The notes beneath the pieces are model-generated. The model saw nothing but the letters and a program-made list of their open reading frames with translations. It had not been told where the DNA came from and ran no database searches. A DNA stretch of 64,000 nt. Origin: an uncultured Clostridia bacterium. Lineage in GTDB: Bacteria; Bacillota; Clostridia; Christensenellales; UBA1242. Both the position numbers and the translations under genes were made by a program. The DNA is taken from positions 620,001 to 684,000 of the forward strand of contig CAKVHT010000001.1 in NCBI GenBank assembly GCA_934754375.1. Direction: 5' to 3'. Positions 21,401-29,113 of the stretch are shown piece after piece. Within the stretch, counting starts at the first letter, position 1; the number at the start of each line of letters is the position of its first letter.

Positions 21401-22646
21401 CCAAACTACTGTCAGAAGCAAATTCACTTGCTGTGTGATTTTTGAACCAAACATCTTCAATATTTGTGTTTTTTATTAAATTGATTGTCCTTAAATCAAA
21501 ATCAGATTCATCAAAACGCAAACTTGTGCGTGTGCCTGCACCAATCATATAAAGGCGCAAATTTTGATAGCCTTCTTTATCTTCGTTTAATATAATGTTG
21601 TTTGTTGTTTCAAACAAACTTAGTGACACATTTGTTGTTTCACTGCCTATGCTTGTGATTTTTGTGCTTTTAACAACAACATTGAACTGACTCCAAACCA
21701 TTGCGCCCATACGCTCAAGATTTGTTGTTTCACTTGCACCTGCAATACTTTCTAAATAAGCATCACGTGCAGCATATGTTGCAAACACACCAAGCCTAAA
21801 ACAATACGTTTGTCCAGCAAGGTCAGTTGTGTTTGCTTTAAAATAAATTTTGTCATTTGTTTCATCGTATGTTAGGAAAGGATACTCTGACAAATTTGTT
21901 TTATCTAACATTGCCCAGTCTGTCATTGCCCCTGGTTTAAAATAAAAGTATTCCACAATTTTTCCACCAAACCCATCTTTGCTGATTGGATTAAGCGCAT
22001 ATTTTGGTGTTGAAACTGCATCAAATGCCAAACTTTCTTCAAGTCCCAAAGTCAATTCTTTAACATCTATGCCATTTTCACGAGTGTTATTAACGTTTTC
22101 CCTTGAAAGACTACTATCATCAATGTTGATATCTTCAACTTTGCGGTCAATCCAAACAACCAAATCTTGATTGCGGTCAGTACCAGTCATCATTTTTTCA
22201 TCATCTGCACGCAGGGTTACACGTCCATAGGTTGAACCTGTCAAAATTTTATCTTCAATTTTCTTCAATCTGAAATATGTATTTTCATTGCAAAAGATTT
22301 TGTACTTGCCATTTGATTCTTGTGTCAAAGCATTGCCAGTAGCATCGCAGAGTTGAATTAAACTTGAACCAGAGTTAATTGTAAGCAAACAATTTTTTTC
22401 AGTAACTTCTTGTTCGTCTCCACTCAAACCTTTCAACTCAAAAGAAAATATTTTTTTGCTTAAATTGTCCTCATACTCATTGTCGTCCACAATCATCATT
22501 TCTTGGTTAGCAAAAACAAGCTGTTTTGGATAAACAACTGGTTTTTTAAATTTGCCCATGATTGCCAACACACCAACCACTGCACCAATAAAGCCTACAA
22601 TGCTTGCAAGAACAATCCCAATAACTTTAAAAATTCTTTTTGCCAT
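12483..22646 (-). CDS. giant membrane-anchored surface protein (3387 residues)
   Basis: A single uninterrupted frame of 10,164 bp. The N-terminus MAKRIFKVIGIVLASIVGF is a signal-anchor or uncleaved membrane helix (about 5-32). The remainder is extracytoplasmic, poor in Cys, rich in Thr, Ser, Asn, Val and Tyr, with the alternating pattern of stacked beta-sandwich (Ig-like or cadherin-like) domains. I see no exact sequence repeats and no enzyme motif. A Gly/Glu/Thr/Pro linker at about 852-887 (TPETPVTPEQGN) divides an N-terminal quarter from the rest. There is no LPXTG, S-layer or wall-binding motif at the C-terminus (ends VTIDFAVRYKLA), so the anchor is N-terminal. Start has AGGGGAAA. An adhesin, stalk or envelope-spanning fibre is inference. 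It takes up about one sixth of the window. Confidence 0.9.
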   Translation of the reverse strand: MAKRIFKVIGIVLASIVGFIGAVVGVLAIMGKFKKPVVYPKQLVFANQEMMIVDDNEYEDNLSKKIFSFELKGLSGDEQEVTEKNCLLTINSGSSLIQLCDATGNALTQESNGKYKIFCNENTYFRLKKIEDKILTGSTYGRVTLRADDEKMMTGTDRNQDLVVWIDRKVEDINIDDSSLSRENVNNTRENGIDVKELTLGLEESLAFDAVSTPKYALNPISKDGFGGKIVEYFYFKPGAMTDWAMLDKTNLSEYPFLTYDETNDKIYFKANTTDLAGQTYCFRLGVFATYAARDAYLESIAGASETTNLERMGAMVWSQFNVVVKSTKITSIGSETTNVSLSLFETTNNIILNEDKEGYQNLRLYMIGAGTRTSLRFDESDFDLRTINLIKNTNIEDVWFKNHTASEFASDSSLALDLTSKVGNTFIDFFVYNNKSTDPNYQSYRLVTPEEFDYIATYERGSLGNGRSFNISVKKLPKLEDGLQLVLGVMVVNNTGEYYLTSIDVSVAEKDLSFEFVSDTQSHTLNINYLKQPSGNDYYVEPGVLAFDDVVSVNAGSYRACVFVTPRSLTAVYDIEVVENIIFEKDTQQYVLVGYFEGNKFVNKVKAKVGAVNNDTKLYMLQLKNSYSTNFATESYDAAEQYINSIVSRNIEDEYRIVTEASGDNAILLNKDFVSSSRMVVVNVKYVLDAVADVIDIKSFANTSRNDIIDEKTDSTKLVAGFEYTVRLTSPVGNEMLTNLYYANAETFKQLFSVVVYDKNGNPVEDDLMFSIINVEPDSATSAGEGETYADGEEVVPQSRNLILTFSINENADSNSATNPHSYRLKFKYDDIEILSNIITVESNRPTNITLSYVEGGATEGGETTPETPVTPEQGNDNVSTQAGETGETKQIDIELNNAVLYVNIGLNSGDSSAYKYTYTLAYQLNGQSKTYTYTDNAFRLNKTNEVLTDVPIFNLTPNYRENTISYSIAGREVENLEGLKVGEYTLSLTSYGNLSKQLSIVVQANVNPINTENSYFSYETTSELEIKDKSTYKLNGESSTDGVVRYKYVENSTETYLPGLVNISNVRFNFSGSESLELIEAEGGLSYTLQTKNEIEGAKKPVLTIARDEYGDWTFERLDFLNTRLVITLKVDMDTISAYDLTLTFTSSRQIDMNKNWTNIYAGTKLKFYDQSNDGQFASNALFQITDSSASSLTFDIFRTDITDNTNYGANFETSGSQTLPAGMYRVVFKTNSGETLATFENIQVKPNVFATLNNGNVKSDLTNINLADILTLSQYNTTKVYGEDASTNEIYSAGDLIAIEDYSLFSLTCDKFADKVNEEDAQTQLITLDNGIVTVGYVKDLNASIGCTINLKYDGIEIGSFDLTVVNKYAVQDEIKNEIMVNRDNLLENISIKDSTIAESTNVMPTTVAVVTDGFSLNSNVIQQNISEPTYINVAYTFDVDGKIYTYSKQLKLISYIPELKETAHSTYSENASFDIINDVFNVNYNDNIISDANIKNIYVEKVLVDGKENYTYFVAGENVKGVGYKSNTLGTSFATAIGKIVGNSKNITIVYHIDYDDTSASEYSHVLTILNNQTISSNYPFDSIKTSSDINLVAVNGKAEDVKGFGSFTDKGNNIYAFASGLKFEPATMGQVMDFEADASLDVRRANIVDATSEIGTIVREGIEKVELIAYESNQNARIYANGGYISINGSIITFNPSVSFNAGASAYFLFKITTTSGNFSYYLVRLHKQSGNFAGLTTTDFAQEIDASENINIIPSLGSVNTNCKLNLADETNLNYYLLSVKTTDNNDYVDGFDKSVVAEFATINQYSKLTTTANEFYITNPNKFVQIKVAIVYTDNNKQIYIGSYTTNISVTSNLNIYDENTNPTGLLHKTGSLGHYKAYLTDLSSANVTINGTIATAQAVTITSVNSGYLSVDESKNIVSTGQDAKTIIALSQDAIKANSYLTTDLAFTVCYSVAGATIYVDYSFAGVTVDQIGDVTLGNFDKTTGFDSTLNLNNRLGGYVGNVEYSYTNIGSTATTGSLVDENKTIDFVQTNATQVKRVTLTLTDLFDFVDGVVTREFNVTIYPAYYIEQGDKGGLMSSAYQADKNTTNQFNTAVGSSATFTKSENEKYTTYIAGGLSVYVGGGVSLKYSSADFYNYILKKDATLIDSASTEIDISNSDTINFVHLAQEKTIKLTINLYADGEYIKDKNDTNKAVAIDFYVTLPATYINFEANYTVNDSNHDNFVAGTTQSNILAYLFGGETGTNYSARRLTLVYQNKKADGSFENLYTTNYDANKMGFFTESNPNVIDKDGLTLGESMTKTANGTDFDINFNKVSTDTQTWLRISNKAGLEGVIYSLNIMVGEKDKLVYATGDNQDYVENHSVWGKSNQFASVLINDTDGEVAFKYSSTSKQTKIAKIYDVRNNVMWLGATSIKVEYGSSQATGSFSLVDGKYVATVAGYTITIYRNDNREILFDIERQAGANICRTITVSMNIYTNAGLLCENFSLNIFNYTVSTTDKTWYATEQIELGQLFNVVGNDGSTASNLTYDLLLSGESTFYYVNGEKVVVNSKTNKLFEYNDLTKSLITYQVPEQVLLTISVEIKYNNVLVCVAKRIVTIDRNVQFKVNGEAVAPGSQFTTTYELGANGHYSKSAGKVLINNNNLKDVLTLSFVKTNQTITMGTDNTAISISKVEVSDYWGNQIDNYVSLDKVNLVLSFARDFSGEVTLSLGYKTNSGYFTQYWTITVVGLQTVTYLTNPTNPKVNNGSSFKSGDLVEIVSTNENSNPALKVTENIFDNSNINYDVYMGYKVLTADEFSTVDMAYLQGLNNSDLTNMINTTTTALTITRSMPIVPQSKQDNTIDYYVVFKIVYTYIKKDSDTVASMPYFAIYKVNNVASVTLAQNVNTNINVDQSSNFYDASTKQLKLFYYEEVYGENTIKYLGSGSNQVLINGSAYAYTINNNVLSATVSGQTYKFDYTQSTPTLAIDTNDAIERSEVKSYNDNSMYNCDYANLLRFKDFIDTISLITLGEGKFTSGKLQNKLHCDAGMFYITLTENETEYLFTNSIDTQIKIFVSDNNVAMQSDDVSLTGNNSISAKGSLWISQIFQNGGYGTDYEIVGITSSTVSSNWAKNAEEATLVSKVNSFTIDGKTYDVYQALFKGTGVAGLYQVTANYNVLLGTDSVYAVDYRSKGESNCFRVKYEEGKASSIDITDAIKLYQNNGNGELVAQTISLNGVSSEAIEGVTVNISKPASAYICSISEADLISYKQAHQQETSLTINLTLTYSAGTLQAIVRFDLPELTFVVEASSSDVEFDLNTLINNFEDLRSVTLYDQNNRVYIDTSSAKITKSAQELAEYKQANPTATYMKVNYRLTYTTVNASGEDEQVTIDFAVRYKLA

Positions 22647-23000
22647 TTTCCCCTACCTAAATGCTCTTAAATTAGTATCTTCAATTCAACAAAAATTACA
22701 CTAAATTTTGCCTTCTCCCCTAATGAAAATTTTTGTCAAAATCAGACACAAAAATATATTTTAATACAAAAATATTATATATTTTTAAAAGCGAACTGTC
22801 AAACAAAACATATTAGCATTTTACCATATTTTTTCAAGCATTTTATAGCAGGCAAAAACCTAAATAATTGCAAAAAACAACAATTAAAAATAACAAAAAA
22901 CATTAAATATCTGACAATTAATTTAATTTTTTCAAAAATCAAAAACCACTGTTTTTACTAGTTTTATAGCGAATTTTAAGTGAAAATTTAATAAAAAAAT
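22647..23000. other. gene-free AT-rich spacer upstream of the giant gene
   Basis: About 350 bp of very AT-rich sequence with no supported reading frame. It must hold the promoter of the giant gene on the minus strand, but no -35/-10 pair stands out: a TTGACA (around 22735) has no well-placed -10. Confidence 0.5.
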
Positions 23001-23031
23001 AAAAAATACGCATCAATTTGCGCATTTTTAA
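23001..23031 (-). terminator. terminator after rsmA
   Basis: Minus-strand imperfect stem ATGCGCAAA...GCGTAT followed by six Ts, about 85 nt past the rsmA stop. Confidence 0.6.
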
Positions 23032-23113
23032 TTGTTTTTTAACAATTTAATTTTTATTTTTTATTTTTACAAAAAAACAACCACATTTATTCGTTTACAA
23101 AAAGTTAAAATTA

Positions 23114-23899
23114 TTAATTTAATTTTTCATGTATTTTTACAAAATTATCCACACTGATTTGTTCGGGTCTAACTGTTGCAGGATATCCCAATTCATTTAA
23201 AATTTTTTCAACTTTTTGTTTGTCATAATTATTTTTCAAATTGTTTATCAAAGTCTTTCTTCTCATCGCAAACGATTGATGAATCAAATTTTTAAAACCT
23301 TCAAAATCTACAATATTATATTTATCATTTGGCACCAATTTGCAAAGCGCACTATCAATTTTAGGGCTTGGTGTAAAACATTCTTTTTTTACAATTCTTG
23401 GGATAGATACATCAAAAATCGACTGCAAAATCACACTGGTTATACCGTATTCTTTACTGTTAGGTTTTGCACAAAAACGTTCAGCCACTTCTTTTTGGAT
23501 AAGCACCAATATGCTTTTAAACTTTTCAATTTTTTCAATCAATTTAAATATGATTGGAGTTGTTATATAATATGGAATATTTGCAACAACTCGCATATCG
23601 TTATATTGCAAATTTGTCAAATCAAAATCCATAAAATCACCAAACACCAATTCTAAATTTGGGTTAGCAGCCTTAACTTTATCAAGCAATGGTTGCAGAC
23701 TTCTGTCAATTTCAAAAGCGACAACTTTTTTTGCAACTTGGCACAATTCGTTTGTAAGTGTGCCTGCTCCAGCACCAATTTCTATCACGACATCATTTGC
23801 CCCAACATCACCATCTTTAACTATCGCTTTTAACAGATTTGTATCAAACAAAAAATTCTGTCCCAAACTTTTTTTATAGTCTATTTTTTCGTTTTCCAT
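23114..23899 (-). CDS. rsmA: 16S rRNA dimethyladenosine transferase RsmA/KsgA
   Basis: 261 residues. Dimethylates two adjacent adenines near the 3' end of 16S rRNA. SAM-binding motif I is VIEIGAGAGTLT, preceded by the family start SLGQNFLFD; the catalytic motif is NIPYY. The C-terminal domain has FAMRRKTLINNL. Start ATG 23899 has AAAGGT upstream. Length is normal for the family. Monocistronic here. Confidence 0.96.
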   Translation of the reverse strand: MENEKIDYKKSLGQNFLFDTNLLKAIVKDGDVGANDVVIEIGAGAGTLTNELCQVAKKVVAFEIDRSLQPLLDKVKAANPNLELVFGDFMDFDLTNLQYNDMRVVANIPYYITTPIIFKLIEKIEKFKSILVLIQKEVAERFCAKPNSKEYGITSVILQSIFDVSIPRIVKKECFTPSPKIDSALCKLVPNDKYNIVDFEGFKNLIHQSFAMRRKTLINNLKNNYDKQKVEKILNELGYPATVRPEQISVDNFVKIHEKLN

Positions 23900-24159
23900 A
23901 AATTACCTTTTAAAAAATTTTTAATTTTATTGACATTTTTAACACTTTTTGCTATATTTTTTCATATACAAAAGAAAATTTTTAACAAAACACACAAGAA
24001 AAGTGGTTGGCTTAATCCAACCTTTTATTTTTTTAATTTGCCAATCAATCAGTGTCCAAGTCTAAAAAAAACAAAAAATCATCAATTCAATTTTATTATA
24101 TTTTTATCCATAGAAGATGTCAACCATTTGTTTCAAAAGAAAAATATTTGTTTGTTTTG

Positions 24160-24188
24160 TTGACTTATTTCGTCTTTAGTGTTAATAT
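24160..24188 (+). promoter_or_regulatory. promoter of the valS T-box transcript
   Basis: TTGACT (24160-24165), 17 nt, TAATAT (24183-24188). It places the transcript start at about 24195, just before the T-box stem I. Confidence 0.75.
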
Positions 24189-24210
24189 CAAAATGAGAAA
24201 CGTTATATAA

Positions 24211-24435
24211 GTTTGAGGAGTATTGTCACAAACGCATTTAGAAAGGGTTGTCACTGGCTGAAAGCAACCCATGAAGGTTATGACAAGAAGGTAGCAAACA
24301 AGTTCAAGCGAAGAAGTATAGTAGAACGCTTGCGTGATGCAAAATACGTCAGTTTTAAATTGAGGAGCAATTTTATTTGCTTAAAGTAAGGTGGTACCAC
24401 GAAATTTTCGTCCTTGCAAGCTGCAAGGTTTTTTT
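24211..24435 (+). promoter_or_regulatory. T-box riboswitch, valine-specific (GUA specifier)
   Basis: All T-box landmarks are present. Base stem GTTTG (24211-24215)/CAAAC (24295-24299), AGTA loop (24219-24222), upper stem TTGTCA (24223-24228)/TGACAA (24281-24286), then GAA-G-GTA-G, giving the specifier GUA (Val) at 24291-24293. The apical GGCTGAAAG element lies near 24256. The T-box proper AAGGTGGTACCACG is at 24388-24401; its UGGU matches an A73 discriminator as in tRNA-Val. The terminator stem CCTTGCA/TGCAAGG (24412-24428) with T7 follows. Uncharged tRNA-Val should favour read-through into valS. Confidence 0.93.
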
Positions 24436-24475
24436 ATTTTTATCTTGCAACTCACAATTAGTTTAAGGAGATTAT

Positions 24476-26899
24476 ATGTTAGAAAACAAATACAATGCAC
24501 TTGAAACTGAAAAGAAATGGCAAAACTATTGGCAAGAAAAAGGTATATATAAATATGACAAGGATAGTGTCAAGCCAACTTTTTCTATTGATACCCCACC
24601 GCCAACAGTAAGTGGTGAATTACACATCGGTCACATCTCTGGCTTTACACAAGCAGACATGATTGCACGTTTCAACCGTATGCAAGGCAAAAACCTTTTT
24701 TATCCTTTAGGTTTTGACAATAACGGCTTGCCAACAGAACTATTGGTTGAAAAAAAGAAGAACATTCGTGCACACACTTTGCCTCGTGAAGAATTTACAC
24801 AAATAGCGCTTGACCTGGTAAAAGATTACAATCAATCATACCGTGATATGATGGTTCGTTCCGGTATGAGTTGTGATTTATCTTTAGGATACAACACCAT
24901 TGACCAACACAGCCAAAAAACAAGCCAAAAATCATTTATTGATTTGGCTCGCCGTGGTATCGCTTATCGTGAAGACAAACCAAGCCCATGGTGTTGCAAA
25001 TGTCGCACAAGTGTTGCAACCGCCGAACTTGATGATAAAGAATTTGACAGTGTATTTAATTATCTCAACTTTAAATTGGCAGACGGCAGTGGCACAATCC
25101 CAATTGCTACAACAAGACCAGAATTTTTGCCTGCTTGCGGTGCAATATTCGTTAATCCAGAAGATGAAAGATATAAACATTTGATTGGCAAAATGGTAAA
25201 AGTGCCTTTGTTTGAAGAAAATCAAGTTAAAGTGCTTGCTGACAGCAAAGTTGGCATTGACAAAGGTACAGGTATTGTTATGTGCTGTACTTTTGGCGAC
25301 CAAACTGACGTCGAATGGTGGAAAGAATATAAATTACCTTTAAAACAAGCCATTGATGAAGGTGGCTACATGACAGAAATTGCAGGCAAATATGCAGGCA
25401 TGAAATCCGCAGAAGCCCGCAAAGCCATGATTGAAGACTTAAAAGCTCAAGGTTATTTATATAAACAATACCCTATCACCCACTCCGTTAAAGTACATGA
25501 ACGTTGCGAACAACCTATTGAATTTTTATCTAAAAAACAATGGTTCATCCGCACATCTACCCCAGAGTTAAAAGCAAAATGGACAGAACTTGGCAATCAG
25601 CTTGAATGGCATCCTGAAGGAATGAAAACAAGATATTTGGCATGGGTTAGCAATTTGAATCAAGACTGGTCAATCAGCCGTCAAAGATATTTCGGTGTAC
25701 CATTCCCAGTTTGGTATTGCAAGAGTTGTGGAAAACCTCATTTCGCAGACATCAAAGATTTGCCAGTAAATCCACTTACAAGTTCGCCAAACTGCAAATG
25801 CGATTGCGGTTCAACAGAGTTTGTGCCAGAAACCGATGTTATGGACACTTGGGCAACAAGTTCTGTTACCCCACAAATTAACTGTAATTGGGCAGAAGAT
25901 GAAGAAGGTTGTGCAAAACGTATGCCTATGGACATGCGATTCTGCGGACGAGACATCATCACAACATGGTGCTTAAGAACAATCATCAAAGCTTATTATC
26001 ATCAAGGATGCTTGCCTTGGAAGCAACTTATCGTCAATGGTTGGGTTATGGCAGATAAAGGCATAAAATTTAGCAAATCCAAATCTAACAGCAAGATGAA
26101 TTTAAACGATATGTTAAATAATTATAGTGCTGACGTTGTCCGCTACTGGTGCGCAAATGGTGCGTATGGCAGAGATGTTATGTTCACAGATGAAGGTCTT
26201 AAGGATGGACTTAAACTTCAAAACAAAATATGGAACGCCTCTAAATTTGTTTTAAGTTTCTTATATGACTACACACCTAAAAAACCTAACACCATCTTAC
26301 CAATGGATAGATACATCATGCACAAATTTAACCAAGCATACGAAAAAACTTACTCTTTCTATAAAGATGTGGAAATGGGTTATGCAAAAGATGCAATTGA
26401 AAAATTCTTCTGGTCATTCTGTGATAATTATATTGAGATTGCCAAAAACAGACTTTACAAACCTGAAGTTTATGGTCAAGAAGCCAAAGAAAGTGCACAA
26501 TGGGCTTGTTATAATGTTTTGCTTGGAATGTTAAAATTGCTTGCAATCACAATGCCACACATCACTGAAGAAATTTATCAAGATTACTTCCGCAAATTTG
26601 AAAAAACTGAAAGCATACATTTAACTACACTTTCCCCTATCTCTATAGACAAGGAAGATAAAATTATTGAAAATGGCGATATGGTTGTTGACATTGTTTC
26701 AAAAGTTCGTCAATTCAAAAGTGAAAACAAATTAAGTTTAAAAACTGAAATTGAAGATGTTACAATTAAAACCACACAACCAGAATTTGTTTCCCAATGT
26801 AAGAACGATATCATGGCTGTTTGTTCAATTCATAATTTAAAAATTGAGCAAGGCAACTCTGACGTAAAGATTGGAAAAATTATTGAAAATATCCAATAA
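24476..26899 (+). CDS. valS: valyl-tRNA synthetase (short, archaeal/rickettsial-like type)
   Basis: 807 residues, class I synthetase. HIGH is at 50-53 (GELHIGHISG), the KMSKS equivalent KFSKS at about 531-536, and the editing domain lies between. VMDTWATSSVTPQI and the zinc-type cysteines CCKC, CKSC and CKC are seen. The motif DNNGLPTE replaces the usual bacterial DHAGIATQ form, and the protein is shorter than the roughly 880-residue bacterial type with the C-terminal coiled coil; from memory this matches the archaeal-like subgroup found in Rickettsia and some Firmicutes. Valine specificity is supported by the GUA T-box directly upstream. Start has AAGGAG. Confidence 0.95.
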   Translation: MLENKYNALETEKKWQNYWQEKGIYKYDKDSVKPTFSIDTPPPTVSGELHIGHISGFTQADMIARFNRMQGKNLFYPLGFDNNGLPTELLVEKKKNIRAHTLPREEFTQIALDLVKDYNQSYRDMMVRSGMSCDLSLGYNTIDQHSQKTSQKSFIDLARRGIAYREDKPSPWCCKCRTSVATAELDDKEFDSVFNYLNFKLADGSGTIPIATTRPEFLPACGAIFVNPEDERYKHLIGKMVKVPLFEENQVKVLADSKVGIDKGTGIVMCCTFGDQTDVEWWKEYKLPLKQAIDEGGYMTEIAGKYAGMKSAEARKAMIEDLKAQGYLYKQYPITHSVKVHERCEQPIEFLSKKQWFIRTSTPELKAKWTELGNQLEWHPEGMKTRYLAWVSNLNQDWSISRQRYFGVPFPVWYCKSCGKPHFADIKDLPVNPLTSSPNCKCDCGSTEFVPETDVMDTWATSSVTPQINCNWAEDEEGCAKRMPMDMRFCGRDIITTWCLRTIIKAYYHQGCLPWKQLIVNGWVMADKGIKFSKSKSNSKMNLNDMLNNYSADVVRYWCANGAYGRDVMFTDEGLKDGLKLQNKIWNASKFVLSFLYDYTPKKPNTILPMDRYIMHKFNQAYEKTYSFYKDVEMGYAKDAIEKFFWSFCDNYIEIAKNRLYKPEVYGQEAKESAQWACYNVLLGMLKLLAITMPHITEEIYQDYFRKFEKTESIHLTTLSPISIDKEDKIIENGDMVVDIVSKVRQFKSENKLSLKTEIEDVTIKTTQPEFVSQCKNDIMAVCSIHNLKIEQGNSDVKIGKIIENIQ

Positions 26900-26923
26900 A
26901 CAATAAAATTTTAAAAAAAAATT

Positions 26924-26956
26924 AAAAAAATACAGGCATTTTCCTGTATTTTTTAT
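26924..26956. terminator. bidirectional terminator between valS and groEL
   Basis: Stem AAATACAGG (26928-26936) / CCTGTATTT (26943-26951) with T-rich flanks on both strands, between two convergent genes. Confidence 0.85.
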
Positions 26957-26986
26957 TATTTTAAATGGCTTTTTATAATTTTTATT

Positions 26987-28594
26987 TTATTTTGCAATGG
27001 GCTCTTGTGGCAATTTTTCTCTGTCTGCAACAATAACACATTCTGTTGTAAGCAAAGTTGAAGCAACACTGCAAGCACATTGTAAAGCTGTTTTGGTAAC
27101 TTTAAATGGGTCAATAATTCCCTTATCAAACATATTGCAATATTCATCTTTAAGGGCATCATATCCAAAATTTTTATCTTTATTATCCAGCACTGATTTT
27201 ACAACCACACCATCATCAATACCAGCATTTTTTGCAATTTGCCTTAAAGGAGATTCAAGTGCAGAACACACAATCATCGCCCCAAGTTTTTCATCTCCTG
27301 AAAGGGTTTCAACAAAAGTCCGCAATGGCAATTTTGCCTTTATCAGTGCGCAACCACCACCAGCAACAATGCCTTGTTCAATTGCAGCATGAGTTGCATT
27401 AAGAGCATCTTCTATCCTTAACTTTTTTTCTCTCATTTCAACTTCTGTGGTTGCCCCAACTTTTATCCTTGCGATACCACCATTTAAACACGAGATTCTG
27501 CCCTGAACAACATCATGGTCAAACTCGGTCAAATCTGTTAGCAATTGTTGTTTTAATTCTCCAACCCTTGCTTGAACTTTTGATTTGTCGCCTTTTGCTC
27601 CAATGATTGTTGTTTGGTCTTTATCAGATTTAACTTTTTCACATCTACCCAAATCCGCTAGTGTAACTTCTTCAAAATTGTTGTAAATATCATTTGAAAT
27701 AAATTTTGCACCTGTAAGCAAAGCCAAATCACTTAAAACTTTTTTACGTCTATCAGCAAAATATGGTGTTTTAACAGCCAGACATGAGAATGTTTTTCTT
27801 GCATTATTAACAACCAAAGTTGTAAGCGCATCGCCTTCAACATCTTCAGCAACGATGAATAAACACCCATTAACTTTTGCAACCTGTTCAATAATCGGTA
27901 AAATTTCAGCAATGTGTGATATCTTTTTATCTGTTATCAATATGTATGGATTGTTAAGTTCTGCAACCATTTTATCTTGGTCAGAACACATATAAGGGCT
28001 TATATACCCACGATTAATTCTCGCACCTTCTGCTATATTTAAACTGCTAACCATGCAATTGCCTTCTTCAATTGTTATCACACCATCTAGCCCAACTTGT
28101 TCAAAGGCTTTGGCAATCAATTCTCCAGTTGAATTGTCCCCAGCAGAGATAGTCGCAACCTGACAAATTGACGAATTATCTTTAACTGGCTTTGCTTCTT
28201 TTGCCATTGTTTCAACAACAAAATCACAGGCTTTTTTAATACCATTTCTCAACAATATTGGATTTGCGCCAGTGTTAAAACATTTTAACCCTTCACTAAA
28301 AATTTTTTCTGCCAAAACGGTTGCCGTGGTTGTTCCGTCTCCAGCAATATCATTAGTCTTTGTACATGCTCCACGCAAGATAGATGCTCCAGCATTTTCA
28401 ATCTCATCTTCAAGCTCGATTTGTTTAGCTATAGTAACACCGTCATTTGTTATCAACGGGTTGTAATAAACACTGTCAATAACAACATTTCTGCCTTTTG
28501 GCCCCAATGTGATTTTAACCGCATTTGCCAATTTTTCAACCCCCATTAACAACTTTGTACGAGCCTTTTCATTTGTTTCAATTTTTCTAATCAT
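26987..28594 (-). CDS. groEL: 60 kDa chaperonin GroEL
   Basis: 535 residues from ATG 28594 (MIRKIETNEKARTKL). The family signatures are present: ITLGPKGRNVVID, NDGVTIAK, AGDGTTTATVLAEKI (ATP-site Asp) and GIVAGGGCALIKA. The C-terminus ends REKLPQEPIAK without the flexible GGM repeats seen in most GroELs. The first residues differ from the usual MAKxIxF start. A TTG one codon upstream is in frame but AGGAGTG fits the ATG. The start overlaps the groES stop by 8 nt, giving coupled translation. Confidence 0.95.
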   Translation of the reverse strand: MIRKIETNEKARTKLLMGVEKLANAVKITLGPKGRNVVIDSVYYNPLITNDGVTIAKQIELEDEIENAGASILRGACTKTNDIAGDGTTTATVLAEKIFSEGLKCFNTGANPILLRNGIKKACDFVVETMAKEAKPVKDNSSICQVATISAGDNSTGELIAKAFEQVGLDGVITIEEGNCMVSSLNIAEGARINRGYISPYMCSDQDKMVAELNNPYILITDKKISHIAEILPIIEQVAKVNGCLFIVAEDVEGDALTTLVVNNARKTFSCLAVKTPYFADRRKKVLSDLALLTGAKFISNDIYNNFEEVTLADLGRCEKVKSDKDQTTIIGAKGDKSKVQARVGELKQQLLTDLTEFDHDVVQGRISCLNGGIARIKVGATTEVEMREKKLRIEDALNATHAAIEQGIVAGGGCALIKAKLPLRTFVETLSGDEKLGAMIVCSALESPLRQIAKNAGIDDGVVVKSVLDNKDKNFGYDALKDEYCNMFDKGIIDPFKVTKTALQCACSVASTLLTTECVIVADREKLPQEPIAK

Positions 28595-28874
28595 CAATCA
28601 CTCCTATAACATCAATTTGACGCATAACAATAAAATCTTCTCCTTCAATTTTTAGTTCAACACCAGCAAATTTATTAAAGAAAATTTTATCGCCAACTTT
28701 AACTTTCATTTCAATTTTTTCGCCATCAAAATTGGTTCCATCTGCAACCGCAACAACAATGCCTTTTTCCTGTTTCTGTTTTGCTGTATCAGGCAACACC
28801 AAACCTGTGTTTGTTGTTGTTTTGTTTTCTTCAGGTTTTACAACAACTCTATCAAACAATGGTCGTATTTTCAT
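28587..28874 (-). CDS. groES: 10 kDa co-chaperonin GroES
   Basis: 95 residues (MKIRPLFDRVVVKPEE). The mobile loop region (NKTTTNTGLVLPDTAKQKQEKG) and the barrel motif VGDKIFFNKFAGVELKIEGEDF are typical. AGGAGG is 6 nt before ATG 28874; an upstream in-frame start at 28889 lies before the ribosome site and is rejected. Promoter: a TTGACA at 28933-28928 on the minus strand has only a weak -10. No CIRCE inverted repeat (TTAGCACTC type) is seen, so HrcA control is not supported here. Confidence 0.96.
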   Translation of the reverse strand: MKIRPLFDRVVVKPEENKTTTNTGLVLPDTAKQKQEKGIVVAVADGTNFDGEKIEMKVKVGDKIFFNKFAGVELKIEGEDFIVMRQIDVIGVIDD

Positions 28875-29113
28875 TTGTTCCTCCTGCAAACATAATAACC
28901 CTATATGTCAGATTTGAAACACAAACATGTCAAAAATTTAGAAAATATTTTTTATTTTTTATTAATAAATATAAAAAATTTATTTTATTTTTATAAAAAA
29001 TAATAAAAAATCACTAAAAATATTTAAAAAATATGAAAAATTTAATATTTTTTTGAATATATAAAAATATTTTTTTAATTTCATAATATCCTAAAATCAC
29101 ACATAAAATAAGT

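Noticed and set aside
23930..24163. 77-codon frame upstream of the T-box
   Set aside because: AT-rich, no ribosome site, ends just as the valS promoter begins.
28587..28933. CIRCE operator before groES
   Set aside because: No TTAGCACTC-type arms within 100 bp; only a TTGACA with a poor -10.
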